Shown here: positions 16,980 to 26,248 of the stretch, in pieces
Layout: every line of letters begins with the position of its first letter
Position numbering within the stretch: position 1 is the stretch's first letter
Program-made: the position numbers and the translations under genes
NCBI GenBank assembly: GCA_035546775.1
Contig: DASZWD010000020.1
Coordinates: forward strand, 1 to 64,000
Direction of reading: 5' to 3'
Length of the DNA: 64,000 nt
Origin: Acidimicrobiales bacterium
GTDB lineage: Bacteria; Actinomycetota; Acidimicrobiia; Acidimicrobiales; JACCXE01
Notes under the pieces: generated by a model
The model's database searches: none
Seen by the model: only the letters and a program-made list of their open reading frames with translations
What the model was told of the DNA's origin: nothing

Positions 16980-18161
16980 ATGCGAACGACGCGTGTGTTG
17001 CCGATTGCCGTTGCTCTATTCGCCTGGCTGGCGCTGTCCGCGGTGGTGGCGCCTCGGGCGTCGGCCGACTCGGTGCTCTACGACCAGTTTCCCGTCGACC
17101 CCGCAGGCAACGCGGCGATCTCGGTCGACAGCCCCACCGACGCTTTCGACTCTGAAGGTGCCGCCGACTTCGTCGTGCCGAGCGGTCAGACCTGGAACCT
17201 GTCGCGCGTGGTCGCGGCGCAATTCGACAGCACCACCGCGGGCGTCGACACGATCCGCGTACGGATCTATACCGACGCCGCCGGCACGCCGGGTAGCGTG
17301 CTGTTCGACCAGACCGACGCCAGCACCGGCACCGGGACGCCGCAGGGGACCGAGACAATCACGCTGAACCCCGTGATCGCGTTGTCGGCGGGCACCTACT
17401 GGTTGTCGCTCCAGGCGATCGCGACCCAACCCTCCTGGTACTGGGGCTCGGCGGACATCACCGCCGGCAGCCTCGGGATGTGGCGCAACCCACCTGACGG
17501 GTTCGGCACCGGGTGCACCAACTTCAGCGCGACGTCGGGTTGCCTCAGCGTGGGCGACAATTCCCTGCGCGACTACGAGTTCCAACTCGTGGGGACGGCG
17601 GGCACGGGTGCGTTGTGCGACGGGCTGACGCCGACGATCACCGGGAGCGGCACGATCAACGGGACGTCGGGCGCCGACGTGATCTTGGGATCGAGCGGTC
17701 CGGATGACATCAGTGGTGGTGGTGGTGCTGACACGATCTGCGCGGGCGACGGTGACGACGTCGTCCACGGTGGTGGTGGTGCGGACCGGATCGACGGCGG
17801 CGCGGGCAAGGATCAGGTGTTCGGTCAGGCGGGTGACGACGTGATCTCGGGTGGCGGCGACAACGACACGTTGAAGGGTCAGGACGGCGCGGATCAGATC
17901 GCGGGGGGTCAGGGCAACGACAAGATTGCCGGGGGCACGGGTGACGACTTCTTGTCGGGCGGCGACGGCAACGACCACCTCTTCGGCAACGACGGTACCG
18001 ACTCGGCCAACGGCAGCGCCGGCAACGACACGATGATCGGGGGCGCGGGCGACGACGACCTGCACGGCAACGCCGGTGATGACTCGCTCGACGGCGGGAG
18101 CGGGAGCGACACCTGCAAGGGCGGCGGCGGGACCGACACGCTTTCGGAGTGCGACAACTAG
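16980..18161 (+). CDS. Secreted RTX calcium-binding repeat protein
   Basis: A 393-residue exported protein. A Sec signal peptide ends near APRASA (about residue 30). Residues about 31-210 form a beta-rich domain with no family recognised (VRIYTDAAGTPGSVLFDQ resembles carbohydrate-binding or pre-RTX modules). From about residue 228 there are tandem GGxGxDxux repeats that coil into a calcium-loaded parallel beta-roll. It ends with DTLSECDN, the Cys-containing end common in actinobacterial RTX proteins. RTX proteins of proteobacteria use type I secretion; this one carries a Sec signal instead. It sits between ispG and proS, where no such gene is expected. Confidence 0.85.
   Translation: MRTTRVLPIAVALFAWLALSAVVAPRASADSVLYDQFPVDPAGNAAISVDSPTDAFDSEGAADFVVPSGQTWNLSRVVAAQFDSTTAGVDTIRVRIYTDAAGTPGSVLFDQTDASTGTGTPQGTETITLNPVIALSAGTYWLSLQAIATQPSWYWGSADITAGSLGMWRNPPDGFGTGCTNFSATSGCLSVGDNSLRDYEFQLVGTAGTGALCDGLTPTITGSGTINGTSGADVILGSSGPDDISGGGGADTICAGDGDDVVHGGGGADRIDGGAGKDQVFGQAGDDVISGGGDNDTLKGQDGADQIAGGQGNDKIAGGTGDDFLSGGDGNDHLFGNDGTDSANGSAGNDTMIGGAGDDDLHGNAGDDSLDGGSGSDTCKGGGGTDTLSECDN
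17662..18143 (+). repeat. RTX nonapeptide repeat tract (coding)
   Basis: About 16-17 tandem copies of the glycine-aspartate nonapeptide (GGxGNDxL-like) lie inside the secreted protein. The DNA is repetitive because the protein is; the codons vary between copies, so this is an old repeat rather than a recent expansion. Confidence 0.8.
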
Positions 18162-18179
18162 CCACCTAATCTCGGCCGC

Positions 18180-19586
18180 ATGGCCGCTCCCGTACTCACG
18201 CCTCAGGGCGAGGACTTTCCCCGCTGGTATCAGGACGTCATCACCAAGGCGGAGCTGGCCGACAACGGGCCGGTGCGCGGCACGATGGTCATCCGCCCGA
18301 CGGCGTACGCGATCTGGGAGCGCCTGCAGTCCGAAATGGACGCCCGCATCAAGGCCGTCGGGGTCGACAACGCCTACTTCCCGCTGTTCATCCCCGAGAG
18401 CTACCTGCGCCGTGAAGCCGAGCACGTCGAGGGGTTCTCGCCCGAACTGGCCGTGGTCACCCACGGCGGCGGGAAGGAGCTCGAAGAGCCCGTCGTGGTG
18501 CGCCCGACGAGCGAGACGATCATCAACTCGTACTTCTCGAAGTGGGTGCAGAGCTACCGCGACCTGCCGCTGCTGATCAACCAGTGGGCCAACGTCGTGC
18601 GCTGGGAGCTGCGGCCGCGGCTGTTCCTGCGCACGACCGAGTTCCTTTGGCAAGAGGGGCACACGTGCCACGCCACCGAGGCCGACGCGCACGATTTCGC
18701 GTTGCGCATCCTCAACGAGGTCTACGAAGCCACGGTGCGCGACGTGCTGGCCATTCCCGTCCTCCTGGGGCGCAAGACCGAACGCGAGCGCTTCGCCGGT
18801 GCCACCTACACGTGGGCGATGGAAGCGATGATGGGCGACGGCAAGGCGTTGCAAATGGGTACGTCGCACGAACTGGGCCAGAACTTCGGACGCGCCTTCG
18901 ACACGACCTTCCAGACTTCGGAGGGGAACACCGACTTCGTGTGGCAGACGTCGTGGGGTTCCTCGACGCGCATGCTCGGCGGCTTGATCATGACCCACGG
19001 CGACGATCGCGGGTTGCGGCTGCCGCCGTCGGTGGCGCCGACGCAGTGCGTGGTCGTCGTCGTGCGCGACGAGAACGGCGCCGGCGATGCGGCCCGCGCC
19101 CTCGTGGCCGAGTTGGCCGACATGCGGGTGAAGCTCGACGACCGCGTGGACGTCGCCTTCGGTCGTCGCGCCGTCGACCACGAGTTGAAGGGCATTCCGG
19201 TCCGGGTGGAAGTCGGACCGCGCGATCTCGCCGACGGCAACGTCACCGTCGTGCGGCGCGACACCGGGGACAAGACGACCGTCGCCGTTGCCGGCGCCGC
19301 CGCCGCCGTGCGCGACGCGCTCGGCGCCGTCCAGGCGTCGCTGTTCGCCGCCGCGCAGGAACGGCTCGCGGCGCGCACCGTGGAGGTCTCGTCGATTGCC
19401 GAAGCGATCGAAGCGGCCCAGACGGGCTTCGCCGTGCTGCCCGGCGCGCTGGCCGACGAGGCCGGCGAAGACGCCCTCAACGCCGCGTCCGTGTCGATTC
19501 GCTGCCTGCGCCGCGCTGACGGAACGCTGCCGGATACCACGGACAACGTCGAAGACCTCGTAGCCATCGTCGCGCGGGCGTACTAA
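18180..19586 (+). CDS. proS: Prolyl-tRNA synthetase, archaeal/eukaryote-like short type
   Basis: A 468-residue class II ProRS. Motif 1 lies in GTMVIRPTAYAIWE, motif 2 in LFLRTTEFLWQEGHT, and motif 3 in MTHGDDRGLRLPP. There is no INS editing domain between motifs 2 and 3, and the protein ends in AY like the archaeal-type (type 3) enzymes with their C-terminal tyrosine. This form occurs in several actinobacterial lineages alongside or instead of the long bacterial type. ProRS is usually next to rimP-nusA in this neighbourhood; here about 9.6 kb of accessory genes intervene. Confidence 0.95.
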   Translation: MAAPVLTPQGEDFPRWYQDVITKAELADNGPVRGTMVIRPTAYAIWERLQSEMDARIKAVGVDNAYFPLFIPESYLRREAEHVEGFSPELAVVTHGGGKELEEPVVVRPTSETIINSYFSKWVQSYRDLPLLINQWANVVRWELRPRLFLRTTEFLWQEGHTCHATEADAHDFALRILNEVYEATVRDVLAIPVLLGRKTERERFAGATYTWAMEAMMGDGKALQMGTSHELGQNFGRAFDTTFQTSEGNTDFVWQTSWGSSTRMLGGLIMTHGDDRGLRLPPSVAPTQCVVVVVRDENGAGDAARALVAELADMRVKLDDRVDVAFGRRAVDHELKGIPVRVEVGPRDLADGNVTVVRRDTGDKTTVAVAGAAAAVRDALGAVQASLFAAAQERLAARTVEVSSIAEAIEAAQTGFAVLPGALADEAGEDALNAASVSIRCLRRADGTLPDTTDNVEDLVAIVARAY

Positions 19587-19603
19587 CGTCCTTCTCGCGG
19601 GTG

Positions 19604-19626
19604 GGGCACAACTCGCAAGGGGGCGG
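19604..19626 (+). promoter_or_regulatory. Leader motif with Shine-Dalgarno, second copy
   Basis: This is the partner of the element at 16954-16975, positioned the same few bases before the ATG of another exported-protein gene. AAGGGGG provides the ribosome-binding site. Confidence 0.4.
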
Positions 19627-19628
19627 CG

Positions 19629-21761
19629 ATGCGGCAGGCGCGCACGTTTCTCATGGTCATCCTCGCGGTGACCTCGGTTCTGGTCGCGATCGGCGCCGAC
19701 ACGCCCAAAGCCGCCGCCGACAGCTGCAGCGACTGCGGCGAGAGCGACACTGACCTGCTCTTCATCTACAACAACAGCAACGTAACGTCGGCTCCCTACG
19801 GCCAGCCCGTCATCCTCGACGCGATCGTGAGCGACGTCAGCGGATCGTGCGACATCGGCGACTGCAATACGCCGTCGGGCAAGGTGTACTTCTTCGACAA
19901 CGGCGACACGGGTTACTTCGCGCTCGCGCCCGCCGATCCCGATGACTACACGCCTGACGACTCGACGGATACGAACGCCGGTTTCGAAGCGACAGTGGCC
20001 AACCTGGCGGTCGGTACGCACTCGATCCGCGCCCTGTACCAGAGCCCGATCGAAAGCCTCGAGAATCCGCATCACTTCGACAACAGCGAGGACACGAAGT
20101 CGCTCGAGATCACGCAGGCGAGCAGTTCGATCTCTGGATCCGTGAGCGCCAGCTCGTCGGCCTACGGCAGCGGACTCCTCTTCGGCGCCCACGTCGCCCC
20201 GAACCCGGCGGTCGACCCGTCAGCGTCGCTGCCGACGGGCAACGTCGAACTCGTCGACGTCACCGGCGGCGGAAACACCACCCTCCAGACCAAGGCCATC
20301 AACGCGTCCGGCGACGTGTCCTTCACCGAGTCGAGCCTCAGCGTCGGCGTGCACAAGATCGTCATGGTCTACGACGGCGACACGAACTACAACGCCCACT
20401 CGACGGACCAGTTCACCCAGACCGTGACGCAGGCCAACACGACGACCGGCGTCGCCGTCACGCCGAATCCCTCCACGTACAACACCTCGGTAACGATGAC
20501 CGCCACCGTGTCGCCCACCAACGCGACCGGCAGCGTGACCTTCACCGTCGACGGCGCCTCGACGTTCACCGCGACCGTCAGCGGCGGCACCGCGACGGCG
20601 ATGCACGCCGGCTTCGGTGCGGGCCCCCACTCGATCTCGGCCGCGTACTCCGGCGACACCAACTACGTCGGCAGCACGGGCACGAGCAGCTTCACCGTCG
20701 ACAAGGCCGGCACCATGACGGGCCTCTCTTCGTCGCCGAACCCCTCGGTCTTCGGGCAACCCGTCACGATCACTGGCACCGTGTCGCCGTCGACGGCACC
20801 CGGGTCGGTGCTGTTCTCCGACGGCGCCTCGTCGCTCGGCTCCGGCACGCTGAGCAGCGGCACGGCCAGCGTGACGACGAGCGCGCTGTCTGTCGGCTCG
20901 CACACGCTCAACGGGCACTATGCCGGCGACGACAATTACGAGTCGAGTGACGCGTCACCGATCACGCAGGTGGTCAACAAGGCGGACACCACCACCGTGC
21001 TCACCGGTCCTGCGCACGCCGTCGACTTCGGCGGTAACGCCAAGCTCACGGTGGCGGTGGGCGCGGTGGCACCCGGAGCGGGCACGCCGAGCGGAACCGT
21101 CACGCTGCGGGAGGGACCGGCAGTGCTCGGTACCTCATCGCTCCACAGCGGCGCCGGCGCCTTCACCGTGGCCAACCTGCTGCCCGGAAGTCACTCGATG
21201 ATCGCCACCTACAGCGGCGATGGGAACTTCAACGGGAGCACTTCGTCGCCCGTCGTTGTGAGCGTCACCTGCAAGACGAACAAGACCAGCCCGAGCGGCA
21301 GCTTCACCGCCGGTAGCGGTTCGACGTGCGTCACCGGCGACGTCAACGGGTCGATCAACCTCTCTTCGGGGGCGCGGCTGTTCATTTCCCACGCCACCGT
21401 GACCGGCGACATCGTCGGGTCCAGCGCGTCGCAACTGGCGCTGTGCGGCGTGACGATGCGCGGCAACCTGAACCTGGCGAACACCAAGGGCCCGATCGTG
21501 ATCGGCGACGCCGTCAACAACCGCTGCGCCGGCAACACGATCAGCGGCATCGTGAGCATCATGAGCACCGCCAAGGGCCTCATCGTCGGCGACAACACGC
21601 TGGCGAAGGACCTCAACCTCAACAGCAACCACAAGGGCACGGCGGTGGAGAACAACCTGATCACGGGCCAGTTGTCGTGCAGCAGCAACCAGCCGAAACC
21701 GACGAACAACGGCCGCCCGAATCACGCCGGTGCCCGCTATGGGCAGTGCGTGACTCTCTAA
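19629..21761 (+). CDS. Secreted Ig-like repeat protein with C-terminal beta-helix-like domain
   Basis: A 710-residue exported protein. The signal peptide ends near DTPKAAADS, followed by CSDCGESD, then about five tandem bacterial Ig-like modules of 85-95 residues. Each has the G.V.F.dg...lg...l..G.a......l..G.Hsi.a.Y.GD.ny..S pattern (Big_5/Ig-like 3 type). The C-terminal 160 residues (SGSTCVTGDVNGSINLSSGA...) look like short stacked beta-strands with four cysteines. No LPxTG or membrane anchor is present, so it is released or held non-covalently. The stop overlaps the convergent giant surface-protein gene by 4 nt. Adhesion or matrix role is inference. Confidence 0.82.
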   Translation: MRQARTFLMVILAVTSVLVAIGADTPKAAADSCSDCGESDTDLLFIYNNSNVTSAPYGQPVILDAIVSDVSGSCDIGDCNTPSGKVYFFDNGDTGYFALAPADPDDYTPDDSTDTNAGFEATVANLAVGTHSIRALYQSPIESLENPHHFDNSEDTKSLEITQASSSISGSVSASSSAYGSGLLFGAHVAPNPAVDPSASLPTGNVELVDVTGGGNTTLQTKAINASGDVSFTESSLSVGVHKIVMVYDGDTNYNAHSTDQFTQTVTQANTTTGVAVTPNPSTYNTSVTMTATVSPTNATGSVTFTVDGASTFTATVSGGTATAMHAGFGAGPHSISAAYSGDTNYVGSTGTSSFTVDKAGTMTGLSSSPNPSVFGQPVTITGTVSPSTAPGSVLFSDGASSLGSGTLSSGTASVTTSALSVGSHTLNGHYAGDDNYESSDASPITQVVNKADTTTVLTGPAHAVDFGGNAKLTVAVGAVAPGAGTPSGTVTLREGPAVLGTSSLHSGAGAFTVANLLPGSHSMIATYSGDGNFNGSTSSPVVVSVTCKTNKTSPSGSFTAGSGSTCVTGDVNGSINLSSGARLFISHATVTGDIVGSSASQLALCGVTMRGNLNLANTKGPIVIGDAVNNRCAGNTISGIVSIMSTAKGLIVGDNTLAKDLNLNSNHKGTAVENNLITGQLSCSSNQPKPTNNGRPNHAGARYGQCVTL

Positions 21762-24700
21762 GGCGCGTCGAGTTGCTTCTGGGTGGTGATCGTCGTCGTC
21801 GGTGACGTGTTGCCGGCGGCGTCCGCCTGCGACACCTTGGTCGTCAGTGTGCCGCGGTTGATCTTCGACACGTCGAGCTTCGTGTCGTACGTGCTCGCCA
21901 CACACTTCTGCGTCCGAACCTGATTCTGCTGGCGGTTCGACCCGCTGACCTCGACAGTCACCTTGGCGTCGGTCTCGCACGTGCCGCGTACGTGAATCGC
22001 CTGCGCCTGGGCCAGGGTCCGGATCGGATCGGGGGTGAACGCCGCCGAGGGGGCGGTGGGCACGACCGTGTCCTTCTTGAGTGCGAACTCGGTGAAGCCC
22101 ATCACCGCGCCCGACTTGTTCTTCTCCGTGGCGCGGAACAGGACCTTGGCGCCATCCTTGAAGCCCGATGCGTCTGCCGTGGTGCGCAGGAACCCACTGG
22201 CTGCGGGACAAGCAAACGCAGGACCGTTGTTGGCGGCGTTCGGCTTCTTGCTGTCGTAAAGCGTGATGCTCACGTCGGTTCCGGTGCTGCACGAGACGGC
22301 CAGCGGGATTTGCGTCTGGTTCGCCGCGTTGATGGCGTCCGCACCCGGCGAGACGAAACGATGGGTGCTCTTGGTCGTGGTGACGACGCGGTCCGGGCCC
22401 GCCGTTCCCGACGCGTCGAGGAAGTGCGCGGAGACGGTGATAGTGCCGGGGACGAGCGTGCGCAGGTCGAAGCTGCGGTCGTAGCCCCCAGTGTTGGGGC
22501 AGGCGAAGAGTTGCGGCACCGCGTTGGTCGCCGGATCGTCGTCGTTGACGGCTAGCGACACCTGGTATGGCGCCACGCAGGTTCCTGCGATGTGCACGGC
22601 CGAGTCCGTCCCGTCGCTCGGGATCGTCGTCGGGTTGATTGTGGGCGCGTCCGGCTGCGGAATGCTCGCCGTCGCCTTCGTCGCCGTGTCCTTCTCAACC
22701 ACGCCGGTGTTGCCAGCGGGGTCGACCTGGCGGGCCTTCAGTTCGACTCTCTCGTCGTTGAACGCCGAGGCGTTGAACGTGCCGGAGAACGTGCCGTCGT
22801 CGCCGCACACGATGTAGGCGACGGACTTCGAGTGCTGGTGCTGATCGACCGCCTTGATCGCGGTGATGGTGTTGCCCGCCACGCACGTGCCCGTGAACGG
22901 AACCGTCGCCTGATTCGCCGGCGTGATGACGCTCGGTGTGATGTCGATCGAGCCCTCCGCGTCGGTCGGCGCGACAGTGTCCTTCAAGGGGCGGTTCGGA
23001 TCGGTCGCCGGAGTTCCGCGGTTGCCGGCGGCGTCGAACTCGACGGCGGCGATGGTGATGAGGTCGCCCTCGGCCATGTCGCGGGCGTCGAAGGAGAGGT
23101 GGAAGCTGTTCGACGCGCACGTGAAGGAAACGAAGCTCTCGTGGCCGTGAGCGTCTCCAATGGCCACGTTGACGGGGTTGCCCGTCGTGCACGTGCCGAT
23201 GTAGGGCACGGCGGCCTGGTTCGAGGCGGCGTTGATGTAAGCCGGGACGATGTTCACCGTCGTGCCTGTGGGCCCGAGGGTGTCCTTGATCGCCGTGTCG
23301 GTGTCGGGGGAGTGGGCGACGTTGGCCGCGTCGGTCTGTACCGCGGCGGCCGTGATCGTCGCGTCGTCGGACAACGTGGACGCGTCGAACGTCGCCGAGT
23401 AGGCACCCCCGACGCAGGTGAACTGGGGCACTGTCACGGTGTGGTCGTGGAGGTCGGACACGGTGATGTCGACCCTGTTCCCGGTGACGCAGGTACCCGT
23501 GTACGGGACCGCGGCCTGGTTGGCGGCGTTGATGTATGCCGGCGTGATGTCGATGCTGCCCTCCGCGTCCGGCGGTGTCGTGGTCTTCTGCGCGGTGTCG
23601 GCCCCCGGAGTGCTGGTGTTGCCAGCGCCATCGGTCTGCGTAACCGCCGCAGCGATCGTGCCGTCGGCGAGCGCCGACGCGTCGATGGTGATGCTGTACC
23701 CGCCGGCTACGCAGGTCTGCGAACCCGTCACGTCGTTCGTCGCCGAGGATGCATCCACGACGAGAAGAGACACGGTGTCGCCCGTCTCGCAGGTGCCGTC
23801 GATCGACACCGCGGTCGCGTTGTCAGCGGTGACGGGATCGGTCGTGATCGTGACGGTGGGCGCGCCGGGCACGACGGCGTCCTTGCTGGTGGTGTCCGTT
23901 CCAGCCGGGCCGGTGTTACCCGCGGTGTCGGTCTGGGTGACCGACGCGGTGATCGTGCCGTCGTCCAGCGATTGCAGGTCCAGCGTGAACGACGCGAGGC
24001 CGCCGCCGGGGCACGTCATGGACGCCGTGACGTCATTGGTGCTCGCGTTCGTGTCCGCCGCGGTGAGGTTCAGGGTCGCGCCCGACTCGCAACTGGCGGT
24101 CACGCCAACGGCGCTGGCGTTGCCTGCGTTGATTGGTGCGGTCGTGATCGTGACGGTCGACGCCGCCGGTCCGGCCACGTCGCCGAAGGTGAGGTCGACG
24201 AAGGTTGCGCCGTACACGGGTTTCCAGCCGCGTCCGTCGGCGAAGGGAGTCTGGGTCACGGTGGCGAACGTGCCCGTGACCGACGAGCCCGTCGCGATCC
24301 GAATGGTCGTGCCCACTGCCGGTTCGACGTCGGGCTGTGCCGCGATGTCGAGCGTTCCGCCGATTGCGATCGTCGACGTCGAACTCAGTTGGTCGAAGTC
24401 GGACGTGGTATCCCAGATGTGCTCGACCCACGATCCCGCGCTCGCGCCGGTCTGGTCGAAGGGCGCGGACTGTGCGAGGCGTTGGGCGCCCGTGCCGGGT
24501 TCGAAGTGGCCGTGGTTCACTATCGGCATCACGGAGCTGCGATGCGCGGGACCGGTGACGACGATGAACCTTCCGTTGTTGGTGAGGGTGAAGTTGGTGT
24601 TCAGCAGGGCGTCGTAAATGCCCGACGACCGCAGCGCCAACTCACCGTTGTTGGTGAACGGCGCGGTCGCGTTCAGCTTTGCCGGATCGCCGTTGTTGCC

Positions 24701-26179
24701 TTCGATCGTAAGCACTTCGAGCGGGTCGATGTCCCCGGTGAAGGTGAGGTTGTAGTGCGAAGTGAACAGCCCGGAGCCGACGAGACCGGGCGTCATCGTG
24801 AGCGTGGCATTCTCGAGCAGGACCGGGTTGCTGCCGGTCACCGAGCCTGCGCCCTGCACGAAGGTGCCGGCCCCGCTGACCAGAGTCTGCCCACTGGTGA
24901 ACTGGCGGATCTCGCCTGAAGCGTTGTTCAGCGTGTCGCCGACATGGACGGTGAGCGTGGCGCCGTCGCGCACAAAGATCTGACCGCTCGCTCCCGTGTT
25001 GGTGATCGTGTGGCCCGTGAAGTCGGTCTGCGCGGAGCGGGCGATGTCCAGGCGGCCGGGGTTGACGATGTCGGCGGCGAGTTGCAGGTTGCCCGTGCCG
25101 CCGCCGACGGACTCGCTGCCGACGCCGGTCACCGAACCGGTGGTGATGATCGAACCGAAGCCCGAGCCGTAGTCGGCGTTGGTGATCTTGGCTCCGTTGA
25201 TCGTGCGCAGCCGGGCGTCGTAGATGTTTTCGGCGACCAAGTCGATCGTGCCGTTGTTAACCAGGTCGGCTCCGATGGTGAGGTTCGCCGGGTTGCCGTT
25301 GTTCGCCGCGAGCACGACCACGTCGTCGGGACGGAGGTCGCCCGACAGGTTCACGTCGTAGCGGGCCAGCACGTCGGTCTTGGTGCGCGTGCCGCCGCCG
25401 ACGAATTGCAGGTTGCCGGCGTTGAGTTCGATGGGGAAGCGCGTGAAGGTGCGATCGGTCTCGCCGCCTTGCTTGAGCGTGCCGCCGTTGATGACGAAGT
25501 GGAGCTTGTCGTGCACGCGGATGAGGCCGTCGCTGTTGTCGAACGTGTCCGGGGCAAACATCGTGAAGGTCGCACCGCTGGCGACGTCGAACACGCCGGT
25601 TGCTGTGTTCGTGATCGTGCGGCCCAGGCCTTCCGTCCTTGCATCGCGCGCGATTGAAATGGTGCCGGAGTTCTTGATGTTGGCGTTCAGGTTCTCCGCG
25701 CTCGAACTGGACGGGGCGGGTGACGCCGTGATGGTGCCCGTGTTGGTCAACACTGCGGCGGTCGCAGTCTTCAGCGTGGCGCCGTAGATGCCATCGGGGA
25801 GCAGGCGAATCAGGCCCGCGCTCGACGAGTCGGCGTTGAGCGTCAGCGTCGTGGGATTGAAGGTGCCCGGTCGGATGTCGAGCACGGCACTCGGATTCGA
25901 GATGTCGAGCGCGTTGACGAAGTAGTCACCGGAGGGGATCGTCACGATCACCGCGGCGGGGATGCACGCGTTCGTCACCCCCGTCGGCACGCCGTTGTTC
26001 CAATTCCCGGCGTCGGTCCAGATGCCGTTGGCCGTCGATGTCCAGGTCGTGTCGCACGGGATGGAAGCGTCGGCCGAGCTGTGGGTGGTCCACCACCCCG
26101 CCAACGCCAACCCGGCGACGAGCGCCGCCCGAACGAATGCGCGCCGCGCGAAAGGATGAATTGACCTTTGCCCCGTCAT
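21758..26179 (-). CDS. Giant secreted protein: beta-helix-like half plus eight Cys-paired Ig-like repeats
   Basis: A 1473-residue exported protein starting at ATG 26179 (MTGQRSIHPFARRAFVRAAL, then a hydrophobic signal segment ending near SSADAS). The frame is open upstream to 26953, but that part is antisense of the FHA gene. Residues about 35-670 show stacked beta-strand units (LTIGADLVNNGTIDLVAENIYDA; LTNNGRF), typical of pectin-lyase-like or filamentous adhesin folds. Residues about 670-1473 are eight repeats of about 100 residues, each with one Cys in a GTC-like strand and a second Cys about 25-35 residues later, probably a disulfide. No sortase, RTX or membrane anchor is seen. It is divergent from the FHA-HTH/kinase pair. 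A surface adhesin is the likeliest role. Confidence 0.82.
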   Translation of the reverse strand: MTGQRSIHPFARRAFVRAALVAGLALAGWWTTHSSADASIPCDTTWTSTANGIWTDAGNWNNGVPTGVTNACIPAAVIVTIPSGDYFVNALDISNPSAVLDIRPGTFNPTTLTLNADSSSAGLIRLLPDGIYGATLKTATAAVLTNTGTITASPAPSSSSAENLNANIKNSGTISIARDARTEGLGRTITNTATGVFDVASGATFTMFAPDTFDNSDGLIRVHDKLHFVINGGTLKQGGETDRTFTRFPIELNAGNLQFVGGGTRTKTDVLARYDVNLSGDLRPDDVVVLAANNGNPANLTIGADLVNNGTIDLVAENIYDARLRTINGAKITNADYGSGFGSIITTGSVTGVGSESVGGGTGNLQLAADIVNPGRLDIARSAQTDFTGHTITNTGASGQIFVRDGATLTVHVGDTLNNASGEIRQFTSGQTLVSGAGTFVQGAGSVTGSNPVLLENATLTMTPGLVGSGLFTSHYNLTFTGDIDPLEVLTIEGNNGDPAKLNATAPFTNNGELALRSSGIYDALLNTNFTLTNNGRFIVVTGPAHRSSVMPIVNHGHFEPGTGAQRLAQSAPFDQTGASAGSWVEHIWDTTSDFDQLSSTSTIAIGGTLDIAAQPDVEPAVGTTIRIATGSSVTGTFATVTQTPFADGRGWKPVYGATFVDLTFGDVAGPAASTVTITTAPINAGNASAVGVTASCESGATLNLTAADTNASTNDVTASMTCPGGGLASFTLDLQSLDDGTITASVTQTDTAGNTGPAGTDTTSKDAVVPGAPTVTITTDPVTADNATAVSIDGTCETGDTVSLLVVDASSATNDVTGSQTCVAGGYSITIDASALADGTIAAAVTQTDGAGNTSTPGADTAQKTTTPPDAEGSIDITPAYINAANQAAVPYTGTCVTGNRVDITVSDLHDHTVTVPQFTCVGGAYSATFDASTLSDDATITAAAVQTDAANVAHSPDTDTAIKDTLGPTGTTVNIVPAYINAASNQAAVPYIGTCTTGNPVNVAIGDAHGHESFVSFTCASNSFHLSFDARDMAEGDLITIAAVEFDAAGNRGTPATDPNRPLKDTVAPTDAEGSIDITPSVITPANQATVPFTGTCVAGNTITAIKAVDQHQHSKSVAYIVCGDDGTFSGTFNASAFNDERVELKARQVDPAGNTGVVEKDTATKATASIPQPDAPTINPTTIPSDGTDSAVHIAGTCVAPYQVSLAVNDDDPATNAVPQLFACPNTGGYDRSFDLRTLVPGTITVSAHFLDASGTAGPDRVVTTTKSTHRFVSPGADAINAANQTQIPLAVSCSTGTDVSITLYDSKKPNAANNGPAFACPAASGFLRTTADASGFKDGAKVLFRATEKNKSGAVMGFTEFALKKDTVVPTAPSAAFTPDPIRTLAQAQAIHVRGTCETDAKVTVEVSGSNRQQNQVRTQKCVASTYDTKLDVSKINRGTLTTKVSQADAAGNTSPTTTITTQKQLDAP
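21761..24177 (-). repeat. Eight tandem about 300-bp coding repeats (Cys-paired Ig-like domains)
   Basis: Eight consecutive units of about 300 bp encode V-x-I-x-P-x-x-I/V-x-x-x-N-x-x-x-V-x-x-x-G-x-C modules, each ending AxQxDxAGN followed by a TKDxx linker. Divergence between units is high, so they are ancient duplications. They are similar in kind to the C-terminal modules of the sulfatase at 46.8-49.5 kb. Confidence 0.7.
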
Positions 26180-26214
26180 GCATTCGAGGGTAGGGAGCGG
26201 AAGTGTCGGGAGTC

Positions 26215-26242
26215 TGTCCCCTAAACGGGACATTGCTGTCCC
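26215..26242. promoter_or_regulatory. Operator-like TGTCCC/GGGACA cluster between giant protein gene and FHA-HTH gene
   Basis: TGTCCC-N6-GGGACA-N4-TGTCCC lies in the 69-bp gap between two divergent start codons. The first two boxes form a perfect inverted repeat; the third is a direct copy ending 6 nt before the FHA ATG, where a -10 box would fall if the mRNA is leaderless. A dimeric regulator bound here could control both genes. The FHA-HTH protein itself is the obvious candidate. Confidence 0.5.
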
Positions 26243-26248
26243 ATTACG

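Noticed and set aside
17016-20192. 1058-codon minus-strand open frame across the RTX gene, proS and the Ig-repeat gene
   Set aside because: Arg/Val/Gly/Asp-rich shadow of three well-supported plus-strand genes; no domain, signal or start context. High GC removes stops on the opposite strand.
22592-24919. 775-codon plus-strand frame opposite the giant repeat protein
   Set aside because: Antisense shadow; the minus strand shows a signal peptide, eight aligned repeats and paired cysteines.
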